This document shows positions 1-7,522 of a stretch of 36,432 nt of DNA, piece by piece. A program made the position numbers and the translations under genes. Below the pieces are notes generated by a model. It did not search any database, was not told the origin of the DNA, and saw only the letters and a list, made by a program, of their open reading frames with translations. Every line of letters begins with the position of its first letter. The stretch's first letter is position 1. The stretch is from a virus: positions 1 through 36,432 of the IMG/VR virus record IMGVR_UViG_3300043419_000715; one strand, written 5' to 3'.

Positions 1-1830
1 AGTGCCGCCATTGGAACCTGGAAGGATTCCGGTGACAGCACTGCCGCTCGCAAGGTTGATCGCACCGAAACCAAGCGCGGTGCCAGCCGAGTCAACACGG
101 AGCACCTGATTGGCAGTTCCCGAGATCGCCCCGCCATTCGCTGCAGACGAGGTCGAATTGCCAAACACAGACAGGCCAGCGATCTGCTGGAACTTGGCGT
201 ATGTGACCGCGTTCGCAGAGATTGTGAGCCCACCTGCCGCAGACAGCGTGGCGTCGCCCGACATGCCAACGAATGTCGGAACACCGCCAACACTACCAAC
301 AAGCAGTTGGCCGGAAGTAGGCGCAGCGGTTTGACCCATCGCGCTCGCACCGCCGTAGAACACACCGTTGGTTGTCCACGATGAAAGGCCTGTGCCGCCG
401 TTTCCAATCGGCAGGATTCCGCTGACGTGATTGGTCAGCGTGATTTTGCCCCAGCTAGGAGCAGTGCCGACACCCCCAGAAATCAGCGCGTTTCCAACAG
501 CCACGCCAGCCAGCTTGGACAGCGCGTTGGAGGCACTGGCGTAAAGGATGTCACCGATTGAGTACGAAGACTGACCGGTGCCGCCATTGGCCGCCGCAAG
601 CGTTCCGGTGACAGCAGCGGACTGGCTGATGTCGATAGCGCCAAACGCTGGAGCTCCACCACCGGATGGAATACGGAGCACTTGGTTTGCTGAGCCTGCT
701 CCAATAAACCCGATCGTAGTTGCGCCAGTGGCGTACGGAATCGTGTTCGCCGTGTAGTCTGAGTTCTGGGCGAAATTGAACTGGGTTCCGTTGAGAACCA
801 TGCCTCGCCCGGCCGTGTACGAACCAGCGCCAGAAAACTGAGTCCAGTTGAGCGGTGTAGTGTCGAGCGCGACCGGCGCATCGGCCGTCATCACCCAGCC
901 GGTGTCCTTGTTGACCGTGCCCTCTTCGATGAATGTGAACGATCCGGGGCTGGCATCAGCACTGGTGTCGAAATCGCTGGCGCGGGTCAAAACCCAAGCC
1001 ACGCTGTAACTGCCAGCATTGGTGACCGTGTAGATGCCGTTTTCGCTCGCACCATTTCCGGTGGTTTCGTTCTTAACCAGCACCCGGTTTCCAGCAGCGA
1101 GTGTAACACCATCAATGATGAGCGGAGTCAGGCCGCCCGTCATCGTCTTGGTGATGTTGTTGTAGGTGCCACCGAGATCAGCGGTGGTGGCAACACGACA
1201 AGACGCCTTGGGATCAAGGCCTTGAGCGAAACTCTCGACGAACTGGCGGTTGGCTGCGTCAGTTCCAGAAACAGGATCGGCGACGTTGGTAATCAGCTGG
1301 CCACCGAAAGACACAGGGCCAGTCGGAGCGCCCAGTTCTGACAGCAGGAAAGTGCTCTTGGCTACAGCAGCACCAACACCACTTCCGTTTCCAACTATGA
1401 TCTGGTTGTTCGCGAGTGTGATTTCCCCTGGAACAACTGAAAGCGCCGTGACGTTGAGGCTGATCGCTGCCGTCCCATCGAACCCAACACCAGCGGCCGT
1501 AGCCTTTCCGCTGATGGCAATGTTGCGAGCATTGGTGAGCTTGTTGGCCCGATCCGCAGGGCCGTTGAAGAACGTCGCTACAATCTCTCCAGCAGAGAAT
1601 CCGTTCGCGCCGTCACGAAGAACAGCGGTGTTGGCATTTGCAAGCGTGTCGAACGGGTAAATGGCACGCCAGTTAACCCCGTCACTCCAGTTGAGCCGGT
1701 TGTTCGACGTGTCCATCCACATCGAGCCTTTCCCAGTGCTCGCTGCATACGGGACAGTCGGGCTGTTGTGGATCTGCAGATTAACAATCTGCAGGTTCGA
1801 CATGTCTAGGATTGAGAGAAACTTGGGCAT
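1..1830 (-). CDS. Tail fibre protein (3' end missing, runs off the left edge)
   Basis: The minus-strand frame is open from an ATG at 1830 to base 1, giving 610 visible residues with no stop. An AGGA sequence sits just upstream of the ATG, 7 bases after the stop of the previous gene. The N-terminal part carries a segment of the kind seen in phage tail proteins (GSMWMDTSNNRLNWSDG). The distal part has the GxLPxxNGGTG repeats typical of trimeric phage fibres: one copy near 570-620, one near 385-435 and one cut by the window edge at 1-40. The protein is rich in Gly, Ala, Ser and Thr with few charged residues, as in beta-structured fibre shafts. It is the last visible gene of the virion operon and probably contacts the host surface. 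The receptor-binding tip lies outside the window. Confidence 0.85.
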   Translation of the reverse strand, partial: MPKFLSILDMSNLQIVNLQIHNSPTVPYAASTGKGSMWMDTSNNRLNWSDGVNWRAIYPFDTLANANTAVLRDGANGFSAGEIVATFFNGPADRANKLTNARNIAISGKATAAGVGFDGTAAISLNVTALSVVPGEITLANNQIIVGNGSGVGAAVAKSTFLLSELGAPTGPVSFGGQLITNVADPVSGTDAANRQFVESFAQGLDPKASCRVATTADLGGTYNNITKTMTGGLTPLIIDGVTLAAGNRVLVKNETTGNGASENGIYTVTNAGSYSVAWVLTRASDFDTSADASPGSFTFIEEGTVNKDTGWVMTADAPVALDTTPLNWTQFSGAGSYTAGRGMVLNGTQFNFAQNSDYTANTIPYATGATTIGFIGAGSANQVLRIPSGGGAPAFGAIDISQSAAVTGTLAAANGGTGQSSYSIGDILYASASNALSKLAGVAVGNALISGGVGTAPSWGKITLTNHVSGILPIGNGGTGLSSWTTNGVFYGGASAMGQTAAPTSGQLLVGSVGGVPTFVGMSGDATLSAAGGLTISANAVTYAKFQQIAGLSVFGNSTSSAANGGAISGTANQVLRVDSAGTALGFGAINLASGSAVTGILPGSNGGT

Positions 1831-1837
1831 GGCAGTC

Positions 1838-2455
1838 CTAATTTAGATACGCGGTTCCCGACACTTCTGCGTAAAACGTGACCACAAGAGAGTTGGAGTC
1901 AATGTATCGAACGTCCCCATAGAAGACGTTCTTAGACTGATCAACCACGGTGACTGATGGGAACCACCCCAGCCCGTGATTGATTGTCCATGAAGCCGAT
2001 GCAACACCCTGAGTGTGGATGTACCTCGCCGACTGAATGAGCGACTCAACCTCGTCAACCGTAACACCGCTGTCGGTGCTGATTGAGTCGATCTGGTTCT
2101 GAAGGTTGGTCGTGTTCGACACGATCAACTGGTTCAGCGAATCGATCTGAGAGTTGATGCTGGCGACCGCAGACTGAATCGCGCTTGAGATTTGATCGGA
2201 AACGTCGACCGCCTGAGCCTCGGTAACCGCAGTCGACTGCTGGGTCGGAATCGGAAACTGAGCCTGAAGGCTGATCCGCCACCGGTTTACGGCATCTGAA
2301 AACTCCCTGACAGTGGCATCATTGAGCTTCTGCGGAAGCTGCGGAAAGTCGGGTATTACAACGTCGGCAGTACCCAAGCCGGTATTGGCACCATTGCCCC
2401 TGCCAGGGGTTGATGCCAACCGCTTGATCAGGGTTGCCTTGGCGTTGGATGCCAT
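1838..2455 (-). CDS. Tail-associated structural protein
   Basis: This 205-residue protein has a heptad-rich middle (about residues 75-125, alternating Ile, Leu, Asn and Gln) that should form a coiled coil. A compact C-terminal domain follows, with the pattern H-T-Q ... W-x-I-x-H-x-L-G-W ... V-T-V-V-D ... F ... G-T-A-Y-L-N. That ending is a recognisable module at the C terminus of many phage tail and fibre-associated proteins. It ends 7 bases before the fibre gene and starts 4 bases after the stop of the glycosyltransferase gene, so it is co-transcribed. A role as fibre adaptor or short trimeric tail component is inferred from the coiled coil plus beta-domain layout and the position next to the fibre. 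Confidence 0.75.
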   Translation of the reverse strand: MASNAKATLIKRLASTPGRGNGANTGLGTADVVIPDFPQLPQKLNDATVREFSDAVNRWRISLQAQFPIPTQQSTAVTEAQAVDVSDQISSAIQSAVASINSQIDSLNQLIVSNTTNLQNQIDSISTDSGVTVDEVESLIQSARYIHTQGVASASWTINHGLGWFPSVTVVDQSKNVFYGDVRYIDSNSLVVTFYAEVSGTAYLN

Positions 2456-2458
2456 GGA

Positions 2459-3445
2459 TCAAACACTACTGAGAATGTCTAGTGCGACAACACGGAGTCG
2501 TTCCATGAACTTGGACTTGGTGAACTTGAACGACATCTCGTAAGACCTTGTTGCCTTCTCGTTCAGCAGGGGGCGATTGCTGTACGCCTCGCGCAAGGCG
2601 TGGATGACACCGTCTCTGGATGGCTTGCCTCCCTGCCCAAATCCGAAGTACGGCTTGTCGTCTGGCGCTTGGACCATGGTGTAAGGCAGGTGCCACGATG
2701 TCTCTGAAGTTGTGAAATCAGCAGGCCCTCCCCACGGGACGATGATCGACGGCCTTCCGGTCGCCATAAGCTCGCACGCTGGGAAGTTCCACCCCTCCAA
2801 CCCGGACAGGAACACACCGCAGTGGTGAGCCCCAAGCATCTCTTCATACTTGGATCGCGTTAACGTCTCTCGAGACACAGTGATTCGATCGTCTTGCGGG
2901 TCTAGCTTGTAGCAGTCGTTGCTGCTCTTGATTGTCAGCCTGACATCACGCTCTCGAGGGAACGCAAGCTTGAAGCACTCGATGAGTTCGTCCATGCCCT
3001 TGCGTGCTCGAACACCATTGTCTCGGCCGATAGACACGAACTTGAACACGTCATCAGGAGGCATTGGTGCCCATGGCGATTCACCCCATAGAGGGACCGC
3101 GTGGATCATTCCTCGATACCCACTGGACCTGAAGACACGGACATTCATCTTGCATGGCACGATCAGAGCCCTTGCAGACATGAACCCGGTTGCCGTCGGC
3201 GGAAGCTGAGTTGGCTCCCACATCGTGAACCGAATCGGTGACACCGAGACGTTGGTGGGGTCTGCCAGAACTATGTCCGGGTAATCGAGCGGTGACACAT
3301 GCACCGCATTGACCGCTTGCATGCAGGCCTCAGCAAGTCGGCCGTAACCGGTGGATGGGTCTGTGGCTGGCGTGTAGAACCTCAGCGGTCTACCGGAGAG
3401 GCGTGCATGGGAGGCTAGGGGAGGCCTAACATTGACCGTCAACAT
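2459..3445 (-). CDS. Glycosyltransferase, GT-B fold (GT4-like)
   Basis: This 328-residue protein looks like a retaining family 4 glycosyltransferase. It has an N-terminal Rossmann-like half with a glycine-rich GYGR segment near residue 33. Its C-terminal half carries the EX7E motif (E217 to E225, EGWNFPACE) followed by a loop of the type G-R-P-x-I-x-x-x-x-G-G. An FVSIGRDNGVRARKG segment near 137-150 fits the start of the second Rossmann domain. The length is typical of small GT4 enzymes. Its ATG overlaps the stop of the preceding gene by 7 bases. An enzyme in the middle of the structural operon is unusual. It may glycosylate a virion protein late in infection or alter host surface sugars; the sequence does not decide between these. 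Confidence 0.8.
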   Translation of the reverse strand: MLTVNVRPPLASHARLSGRPLRFYTPATDPSTGYGRLAEACMQAVNAVHVSPLDYPDIVLADPTNVSVSPIRFTMWEPTQLPPTATGFMSARALIVPCKMNVRVFRSSGYRGMIHAVPLWGESPWAPMPPDDVFKFVSIGRDNGVRARKGMDELIECFKLAFPRERDVRLTIKSSNDCYKLDPQDDRITVSRETLTRSKYEEMLGAHHCGVFLSGLEGWNFPACELMATGRPSIIVPWGGPADFTTSETSWHLPYTMVQAPDDKPYFGFGQGGKPSRDGVIHALREAYSNRPLLNEKATRSYEMSFKFTKSKFMERLRVVALDILSSV

Positions 3446-4206
3446 ACATCGGGAGGCATCACCTTGGGGCTGCGAACCGCTTGCTGAGCTTTGCGGCAGT
3501 CGTAGGCCAACTGTGAAATCGCGCTCGTGTACAGTGAGTTTGCGGTCTGGTAGTCGCTCATGTCCTTGGTCTCTCGGCGGGCCACTTGTGCGTCCAAGTA
3601 GACCTCGACCGCCTGCATGACATCGCGGCTCTCAAACGTCACCGGTATCACAGTCGTGTCGATGAACGTCCGCTGAATGCCGTTCCACTCAACCACGATC
3701 TGCTCGGTGCTGTCGATCGATGGAAACACGTAGACGGTGCCGCGATTGATGGACCAGTAGAGGGCTCCAGGTCCGGTGCGGAATCCCTTGTCCGTGCTCA
3801 CGCTTCCAGGGGCGTAGACAGGAGCGCCAACAGCATCATTTGGCGCATGAGGTGTCATGCCGTAAGCGTCACCCGGAAGGCAGCAGCGGTAGCTGTGGAT
3901 CATGTCGAGCATGCGGTCGTGGTCCACAAACATGGCCTCAACAGGATCGCAACCACCGTCCAGCGCGGACGTGTAGATGCGCTCAATGTTTCCGTCTACG
4001 GTGTCGAACGTGCTCGCACCGCAATGGAACAAGGTCGAAGACTGGCCGATGTAGTCCGCGTGATTGGTTCGCAGGCACGGGATTTTGGTCTGGATGTCGA
4101 TGAGCGCATCCTTCACGGCCAGCTTGTGAACGTGGACAAGGTTCTCAGCCTCGCCCTCAGGGAAGACGGCGGCACTAATCTGTGCGTAATATTGAGAGAA
4201 GTTCAT
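3439..4206 (-). CDS. Probable head-tail neck/adaptor structural protein
   Basis: This 255-residue protein has no motif that I recognise with certainty. It is soluble, with an alpha-helical start (NFSQYYAQISAAVFP), a beta-rich middle containing several Cys, and a helical C terminus (roughly residues 195-245). This composition resembles phage head-tail adaptor or tail tubular proteins. It lies in the virion operon, overlapping the upstream spanin-like gene by 4 bases and the downstream glycosyltransferase by 7. The neck assignment rests on position and overall architecture only; another minor virion protein is equally possible. Confidence 0.5.
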   Translation of the reverse strand: MNFSQYYAQISAAVFPEGEAENLVHVHKLAVKDALIDIQTKIPCLRTNHADYIGQSSTLFHCGASTFDTVDGNIERIYTSALDGGCDPVEAMFVDHDRMLDMIHSYRCCLPGDAYGMTPHAPNDAVGAPVYAPGSVSTDKGFRTGPGALYWSINRGTVYVFPSIDSTEQIVVEWNGIQRTFIDTTVIPVTFESRDVMQAVEVYLDAQVARRETKDMSDYQTANSLYTSAISQLAYDCRKAQQAVRSPKVMPPDVC

Positions 4207-4859
4207 CGTACAAGCCTTCCGCGCTGAGCCTCGATGTCGGCAATCTGGGCGTTCAGCATGCTGATTGTCTGGTTGTCGGTCGAGAGAATGGCGCGTTCTC
4301 TGATGCTTCTGATCTGCCCAGCAAGCACAGAGTCGAACGTCTGGTACGCTGCGTTCACGGCAAGGCTAGACTTCCTCGCCCGGTTGATCGCGAACAGCAC
4401 GGCGAGCATGCCCATCGCCATCAGAATCAGGTTAACACCCAGCGGAATTGAAACCGACTTTGAAATCGACTCGGTTGTCTTTTCCTTGTCTGAGGCATCC
4501 ACGTTGGACGAGTAGTGAATCTCTTCACGATACGGCTGCTGGGTTTGAGCCTGAACCGTTTTTTGGGTTTCTTTCGGAACCACTGGGACAGCGACCATTG
4601 CGACCTGAGGTGCCTGCGGAATCTGTTCCGGCTCTTTCGGGATCGTGACGCTCACCTTGTTTCCAAGTCCGCCAACGTGAAACTCCGTAGCGGTTTTGGG
4701 GTCAGGCCTCTGTCCTGTAACGATTTTGGAGAACTGCTCAGAACCCTTGAGCGTGGAAGCTGCCGCCTCTGATGTGGACGATGTGCGCTTCGCGGTGCTT
4801 GGAACCAAAGCACCACACCCTGCAATGAACAGAATCAGCGTAATCAGGAAAGGTTTCAT
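4203..4859 (-). CDS. Lipoprotein with C-terminal membrane anchor, candidate unimolecular spanin
   Basis: The 218-residue protein starts with a lipoprotein signal (hydrophobic residues 4-12, lipobox I-A-G-C with Cys15). A Ser/Thr/Pro/Gln-rich periplasmic stretch of about 120 residues follows, then a single membrane segment at about 138-158. Arg160, Arg162 and Lys163 directly follow this segment, which places the C terminus in the cytoplasm. An N-terminal lipid anchor plus a C-terminal inner-membrane segment is the topology of unimolecular spanins (phage T1 gp11 type), which bridge the two membranes and fuse them at lysis. The gene starts at TGATG with the holin-like gene directly upstream, which supports a lysis role. 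It is longer than T1 gp11, and its cytoplasmic tail of about 58 residues is unusual. A virion or signalling lipoprotein remains possible. Confidence 0.6.
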   Translation of the reverse strand: MKPFLITLILFIAGCGALVPSTAKRTSSTSEAAASTLKGSEQFSKIVTGQRPDPKTATEFHVGGLGNKVSVTIPKEPEQIPQAPQVAMVAVPVVPKETQKTVQAQTQQPYREEIHYSSNVDASDKEKTTESISKSVSIPLGVNLILMAMGMLAVLFAINRARKSSLAVNAAYQTFDSVLAGQIRSIRERAILSTDNQTISMLNAQIADIEAQRGRLVR

Positions 4860-5110
4860 CAGTCGTCTATTGATACACCAAGTTGCGTGGCCTTGGCTCG
4901 CAGTATCTTAAGCTCGGCTTCAACCTTCTTGATGTTCACGCGGCTCAAGCGAATGGCGTAGAAGCTCGCGCACATTGTGGCTACAGCTGCCGCCATCTGC
5001 ACCCAGCTTGGCAGACTGAAAATATGCGATATCGCCATGGCGACCATTCCACCGATGGACATGGCACCGGACTTGGCTGCAACGATGTGGTTGGCTTGAA
5101 TGTCACTCAT
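4859..5110 (-). CDS. Holin-like small membrane protein
   Basis: The 83-residue protein has two hydrophobic segments (about 14-34 and 36-55) joined by a very short turn. A charged, helical C-terminal tail follows, rich in Lys, Glu and Arg. This is the class II holin pattern: two membrane segments with a short loop and a cytoplasmic basic tail. Holins form inner-membrane lesions that release the endolysin and trigger spanin action. The start codon of the spanin-like gene overlaps this gene's stop (TGATG), forming a two-gene lysis cassette. The endolysin is not adjacent; the only candidate lies near the right end of the window. Confidence 0.65.
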   Translation of the reverse strand: MSDIQANHIVAAKSGAMSIGGMVAMAISHIFSLPSWVQMAAAVATMCASFYAIRLSRVNIKKVEAELKILRAKATQLGVSIDD

Positions 5111-5124
5111 GGGATGTGGCCTGG

Positions 5125-5586
5125 TTAGCGTTTCAGTTTTCCGACTGTCGGCTTTGAAACCTTGACCTCATCCGGTGAGGTGGATGGCGTTTGATCAGCC
5201 TGCTTCGGCTTGTCAGACGCGGGAACCACGGCCGCAGCAGGATCGCCTGACTGGAGTTGTGCCTGAGCTTGAACCGCCGCCAGAGTTAGACCCTGTCTGG
5301 TTAGCGACGGCTGCAGCGATTTCGAGGCGTTCTTTTTTTTTAACTCCTCGTCGTAAACCTCTTGTGTCATCTCCCAGATTCCGCCGCGCTTTTCGCGGAT
5401 TCGGAGCTCGAGTTCTGCGATAAAGACCGCGTCCTCAGTGGCCAGAAGACCAATACCAGCAGCGCCCTCAATGAACGGGACGGTGCGTCCGTCGGACGCC
5501 TGAATGGTGTTGTAAACGAGAGATTTTCCAAAGTACCGCATGGCGAGATTTTGATCAGGGTGTTGAGAGCCGCAACTGAAAGTCAT
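5125..5586 (-). CDS. Small protein after the capsid gene, with an internal slippery site
   Basis: This 153-residue protein has no family that I recognise. Residues 1-85 look folded and end in a charged helix (EMTQEVYDEELKKK). The rest is a low-complexity Ala/Gln/Pro/Ser/Lys tail. It is the first gene after the capsid terminator and 14 bases ahead of the holin gene. A run of nine A residues on the coding strand falls at codons 82-85 and contains the heptamer A AAA AAG. The position after the capsid gene suggests a minor head or decoration protein, but nothing proves this. Confidence 0.6.
   Translation of the reverse strand: MTFSCGSQHPDQNLAMRYFGKSLVYNTIQASDGRTVPFIEGAAGIGLLATEDAVFIAELELRIREKRGGIWEMTQEVYDEELKKKNASKSLQPSLTRQGLTLAAVQAQAQLQSGDPAAAVVPASDKPKQADQTPSTSPDEVKVSKPTVGKLKR
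5333..5341 (-). other. A AAA AAG slippery heptamer inside a nine-A run
   Basis: On the coding strand the run reads TTA AAA AAA AAG, which contains the same heptamer as the Escherichia coli dnaX frameshift site. The -1 frame stays open for 39 codons past the slip (starting E-R-L-E-I) before a TGA, giving a product of about 124 residues. The +1 frame stops after about 10 codons. The sequence shows the heptamer and the open frame; use of the site is inference. Confidence 0.35.
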
Positions 5587-5591
5587 CCAAC

Positions 5592-5626
5592 AAAAAGGGC
5601 GGGTGAGCCGTTAGACCCACCCGCCC
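5592..5626 (-). terminator. Rho-independent terminator after the major capsid gene
   Basis: A perfect 9-bp GC-rich stem (5597-5605 with 5618-5626) and a 12-base loop are followed, on the minus strand, by five T residues. It lies 15 bases past the capsid stop codon. It should end or reduce transcription there and so keep capsid mRNA in excess over the lysis and tail genes downstream. Confidence 0.8.
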
Positions 5627-5640
5627 AGTGCATTCACGGA

Positions 5641-7410
5641 TTAGACGTAGTACGAACCGTCGTTCGTGCTGTTTCCAATCGGGGCAGTGGAGCCCAGATT
5701 CTCCAGCACGAAGCTGGTGGTCTCAGCTTCCAGAACCGCCGTGTAGGTGGTGCTGGTCAGCTTGGTGGTCCGGCTCGGCACCTTCATCACGCAGGAGTAG
5801 CTGTCATCCACAGCGGCAAGCTGCTTCAGATCGCCAGTCTTGTTGGTGACGCTGTTCGAGTCGATGATGCCCTGGTAGACATTCTGCCAGTCGATAGCCC
5901 ACATCATGCGGCCAGCGGTCTCGAACCCAGCCGCCTTGTGGGCGGCGAGCATGTCGTCGAACATGCGGTGGGTGACGATGCGGAGCTCGACCTGCGGATA
6001 GTCGAGGGTGAAGCGGTAGAAGCGGAAGCCGAACGGCCCCTGCTCGCCACCCTGGTTCAGCTGCATGGTCAGGCGGAACACGTCGGAGCCGTACTTCGCC
6101 TTGAAGTAGTTCACCATACCGATGATGAACTGGTTCGCGTAGAACGAGTCGGTGAAGAGCTCGATGATGTCCGCCTTGGTGCCGGCAGCCTCGCGCTCCC
6201 GCTGGAGGCGGTAGAGCGTGTTGAACAGCTTGTTCAGGTCGAGGGTGTCAGCCTCCATGTCGTACACACGACCGCACTCGCCCAGCTGCTCGTAGATGCC
6301 GGTGGCGTTGGCCTTGCGACCAATGCAGCGACCGTCCACAGCGAGGTTCAAGGAGCCGGTAGGCACATTGATCGCCGGGAGGTTGTTGTAGTTCGCCAGC
6401 GTCTGGTTCGCGTTCAGCGGCTTGTTGAAGAAGAAGCTGTTGGCGTGACGGCGCTGGAAATCCTCAATGATCTGGCGGTTGAGCTCAACGGTCTCAACAT
6501 CACCAAACTGCTTGAAGAACGGGTTCGAGTCCCGAAGCGCCGAGAGGTACTTCTGGGTGAGCTCGTCTTCGCAGATCGAGTACCGGGTGGTCTCGATCCA
6601 GAACGGAAGCAGCTGGTTGTTGTTGATGCCCGGGATCTCAGCGCAGTGGCTCTCGTAGTCGGAGACGTTGGGAGTGCCGCGCACCACAAGACCGAGGACG
6701 GCGTCCGCAGCGAGGTTGGCCGGGATCTTCGCCTTGGCCTGAACCGCGGCAGCGTTGCCGGCAGCCGCAAACACGGAGCCAGCATTCTGCGGGGTGACGG
6801 TGATGCGAACGAACGCGCCGTTGGCATCGGAACCAGAGCTCACGTACGCCTTAACGACGAACGCAAGGCGGTAGGTGGTGTCGCCAGTGGCAGGGCTGCC
6901 AGAGCCGGCGTTCTTGCCGGACACGAAGATCCGGAGACCATTCGGGAACCAGCGGGAGTCGGCAGGGATCGAGCTCTGAGAGTAGATCTTCAGGTCGAGA
7001 TCAGCGGTCTGGGACGGGGTGGCACCAGTGGCGGCGGCCACGCGAGCGGTCCAGTATTCACTGTTCACCTGACGCTTCCGGCCCATCTTGATGAAGGGCG
7101 AGAGCTCCCAGACGCCACCAGCCACCTGCTGCACGCTCAGGCGCTTGCCGCCCATTACGCGCTTGTTGGCCTGGAGGAAGTCATAGAGCCCGTTCTGGCG
7201 GACGCCGACAGCCTTTCCCACGAAGTCCGCGGCAATCAGGTTGCCGAGAATGCGGTAGTTGGTGTCGTTCGATCCGTAGATCGACGCGAGATCACCGGAC
7301 GTGACGACCTTGGCGTCGCACGCGGTCACAGCGCCACAGGACTCAATGTTGGTCCCGATGGCCGGAAGACACCTGCTGAACAGGTTGTCGGTAGGGGTTG
7401 CAATAGGCAT
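5641..7410 (-). CDS. Major capsid protein
   Basis: The 589-residue soluble protein is encoded directly after a highly charged scaffold-like protein and downstream of the portal. It has its own AAAGGA ribosome-binding site (7421-7426) and a dedicated terminator after it. This arrangement of portal, scaffold, then an abundantly expressed alpha/beta protein identifies it by synteny as the major capsid protein. It is longer than the 300-400 residues of minimal HK97-fold capsid proteins, so an inserted domain is likely, possibly in the Gly/Ala/Ser-rich part around residues 150-230. I recognise no specific motif in it; the call rests on context, length and expression signals. Confidence 0.8.
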   Translation of the reverse strand: MPIATPTDNLFSRCLPAIGTNIESCGAVTACDAKVVTSGDLASIYGSNDTNYRILGNLIAADFVGKAVGVRQNGLYDFLQANKRVMGGKRLSVQQVAGGVWELSPFIKMGRKRQVNSEYWTARVAAATGATPSQTADLDLKIYSQSSIPADSRWFPNGLRIFVSGKNAGSGSPATGDTTYRLAFVVKAYVSSGSDANGAFVRITVTPQNAGSVFAAAGNAAAVQAKAKIPANLAADAVLGLVVRGTPNVSDYESHCAEIPGINNNQLLPFWIETTRYSICEDELTQKYLSALRDSNPFFKQFGDVETVELNRQIIEDFQRRHANSFFFNKPLNANQTLANYNNLPAINVPTGSLNLAVDGRCIGRKANATGIYEQLGECGRVYDMEADTLDLNKLFNTLYRLQREREAAGTKADIIELFTDSFYANQFIIGMVNYFKAKYGSDVFRLTMQLNQGGEQGPFGFRFYRFTLDYPQVELRIVTHRMFDDMLAAHKAAGFETAGRMMWAIDWQNVYQGIIDSNSVTNKTGDLKQLAAVDDSYSCVMKVPSRTTKLTSTTYTAVLEAETTSFVLENLGSTAPIGNSTNDGSYYV

Positions 7411-7522
7411 ATTCAGTTATTCCTTTCGCCGCTTATCTTGTCACTAGATTGACCTGTTTGTGAATAGGTCAGTCGATTTTGTGTTTTACAATCACCGCTG
7501 CTCTAATTTGCGCAGAGAGCCG
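7411..7522 (-). promoter_or_regulatory. Leader and candidate promoter region of the capsid gene
   Basis: This 112-bp gap between scaffold and capsid genes is the longest in the minus-strand operon. It contains the ribosome-binding site (AAAGGA at 7421-7426), a 5-bp inverted repeat GACCT...AGGTC (7451-7455 and 7466-7470) and the coding-strand octamer TTGTAAAA (7484-7491). The same octamer occurs in the leader of the first gene of the operon (12092-12099). A capsid-specific late promoter here is an inference; no clear -35/-10 pair of the host type is visible. Confidence 0.45.

Noticed and set aside
5362-7452. Long plus-strand open frame of 696 codons opposite the capsid gene
   Set aside because: It is the antisense shadow of the capsid gene, which has a ribosome-binding site, a terminator and operon context. 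The shadow product is rich in Val, Glu, Arg and His and resembles no protein family.
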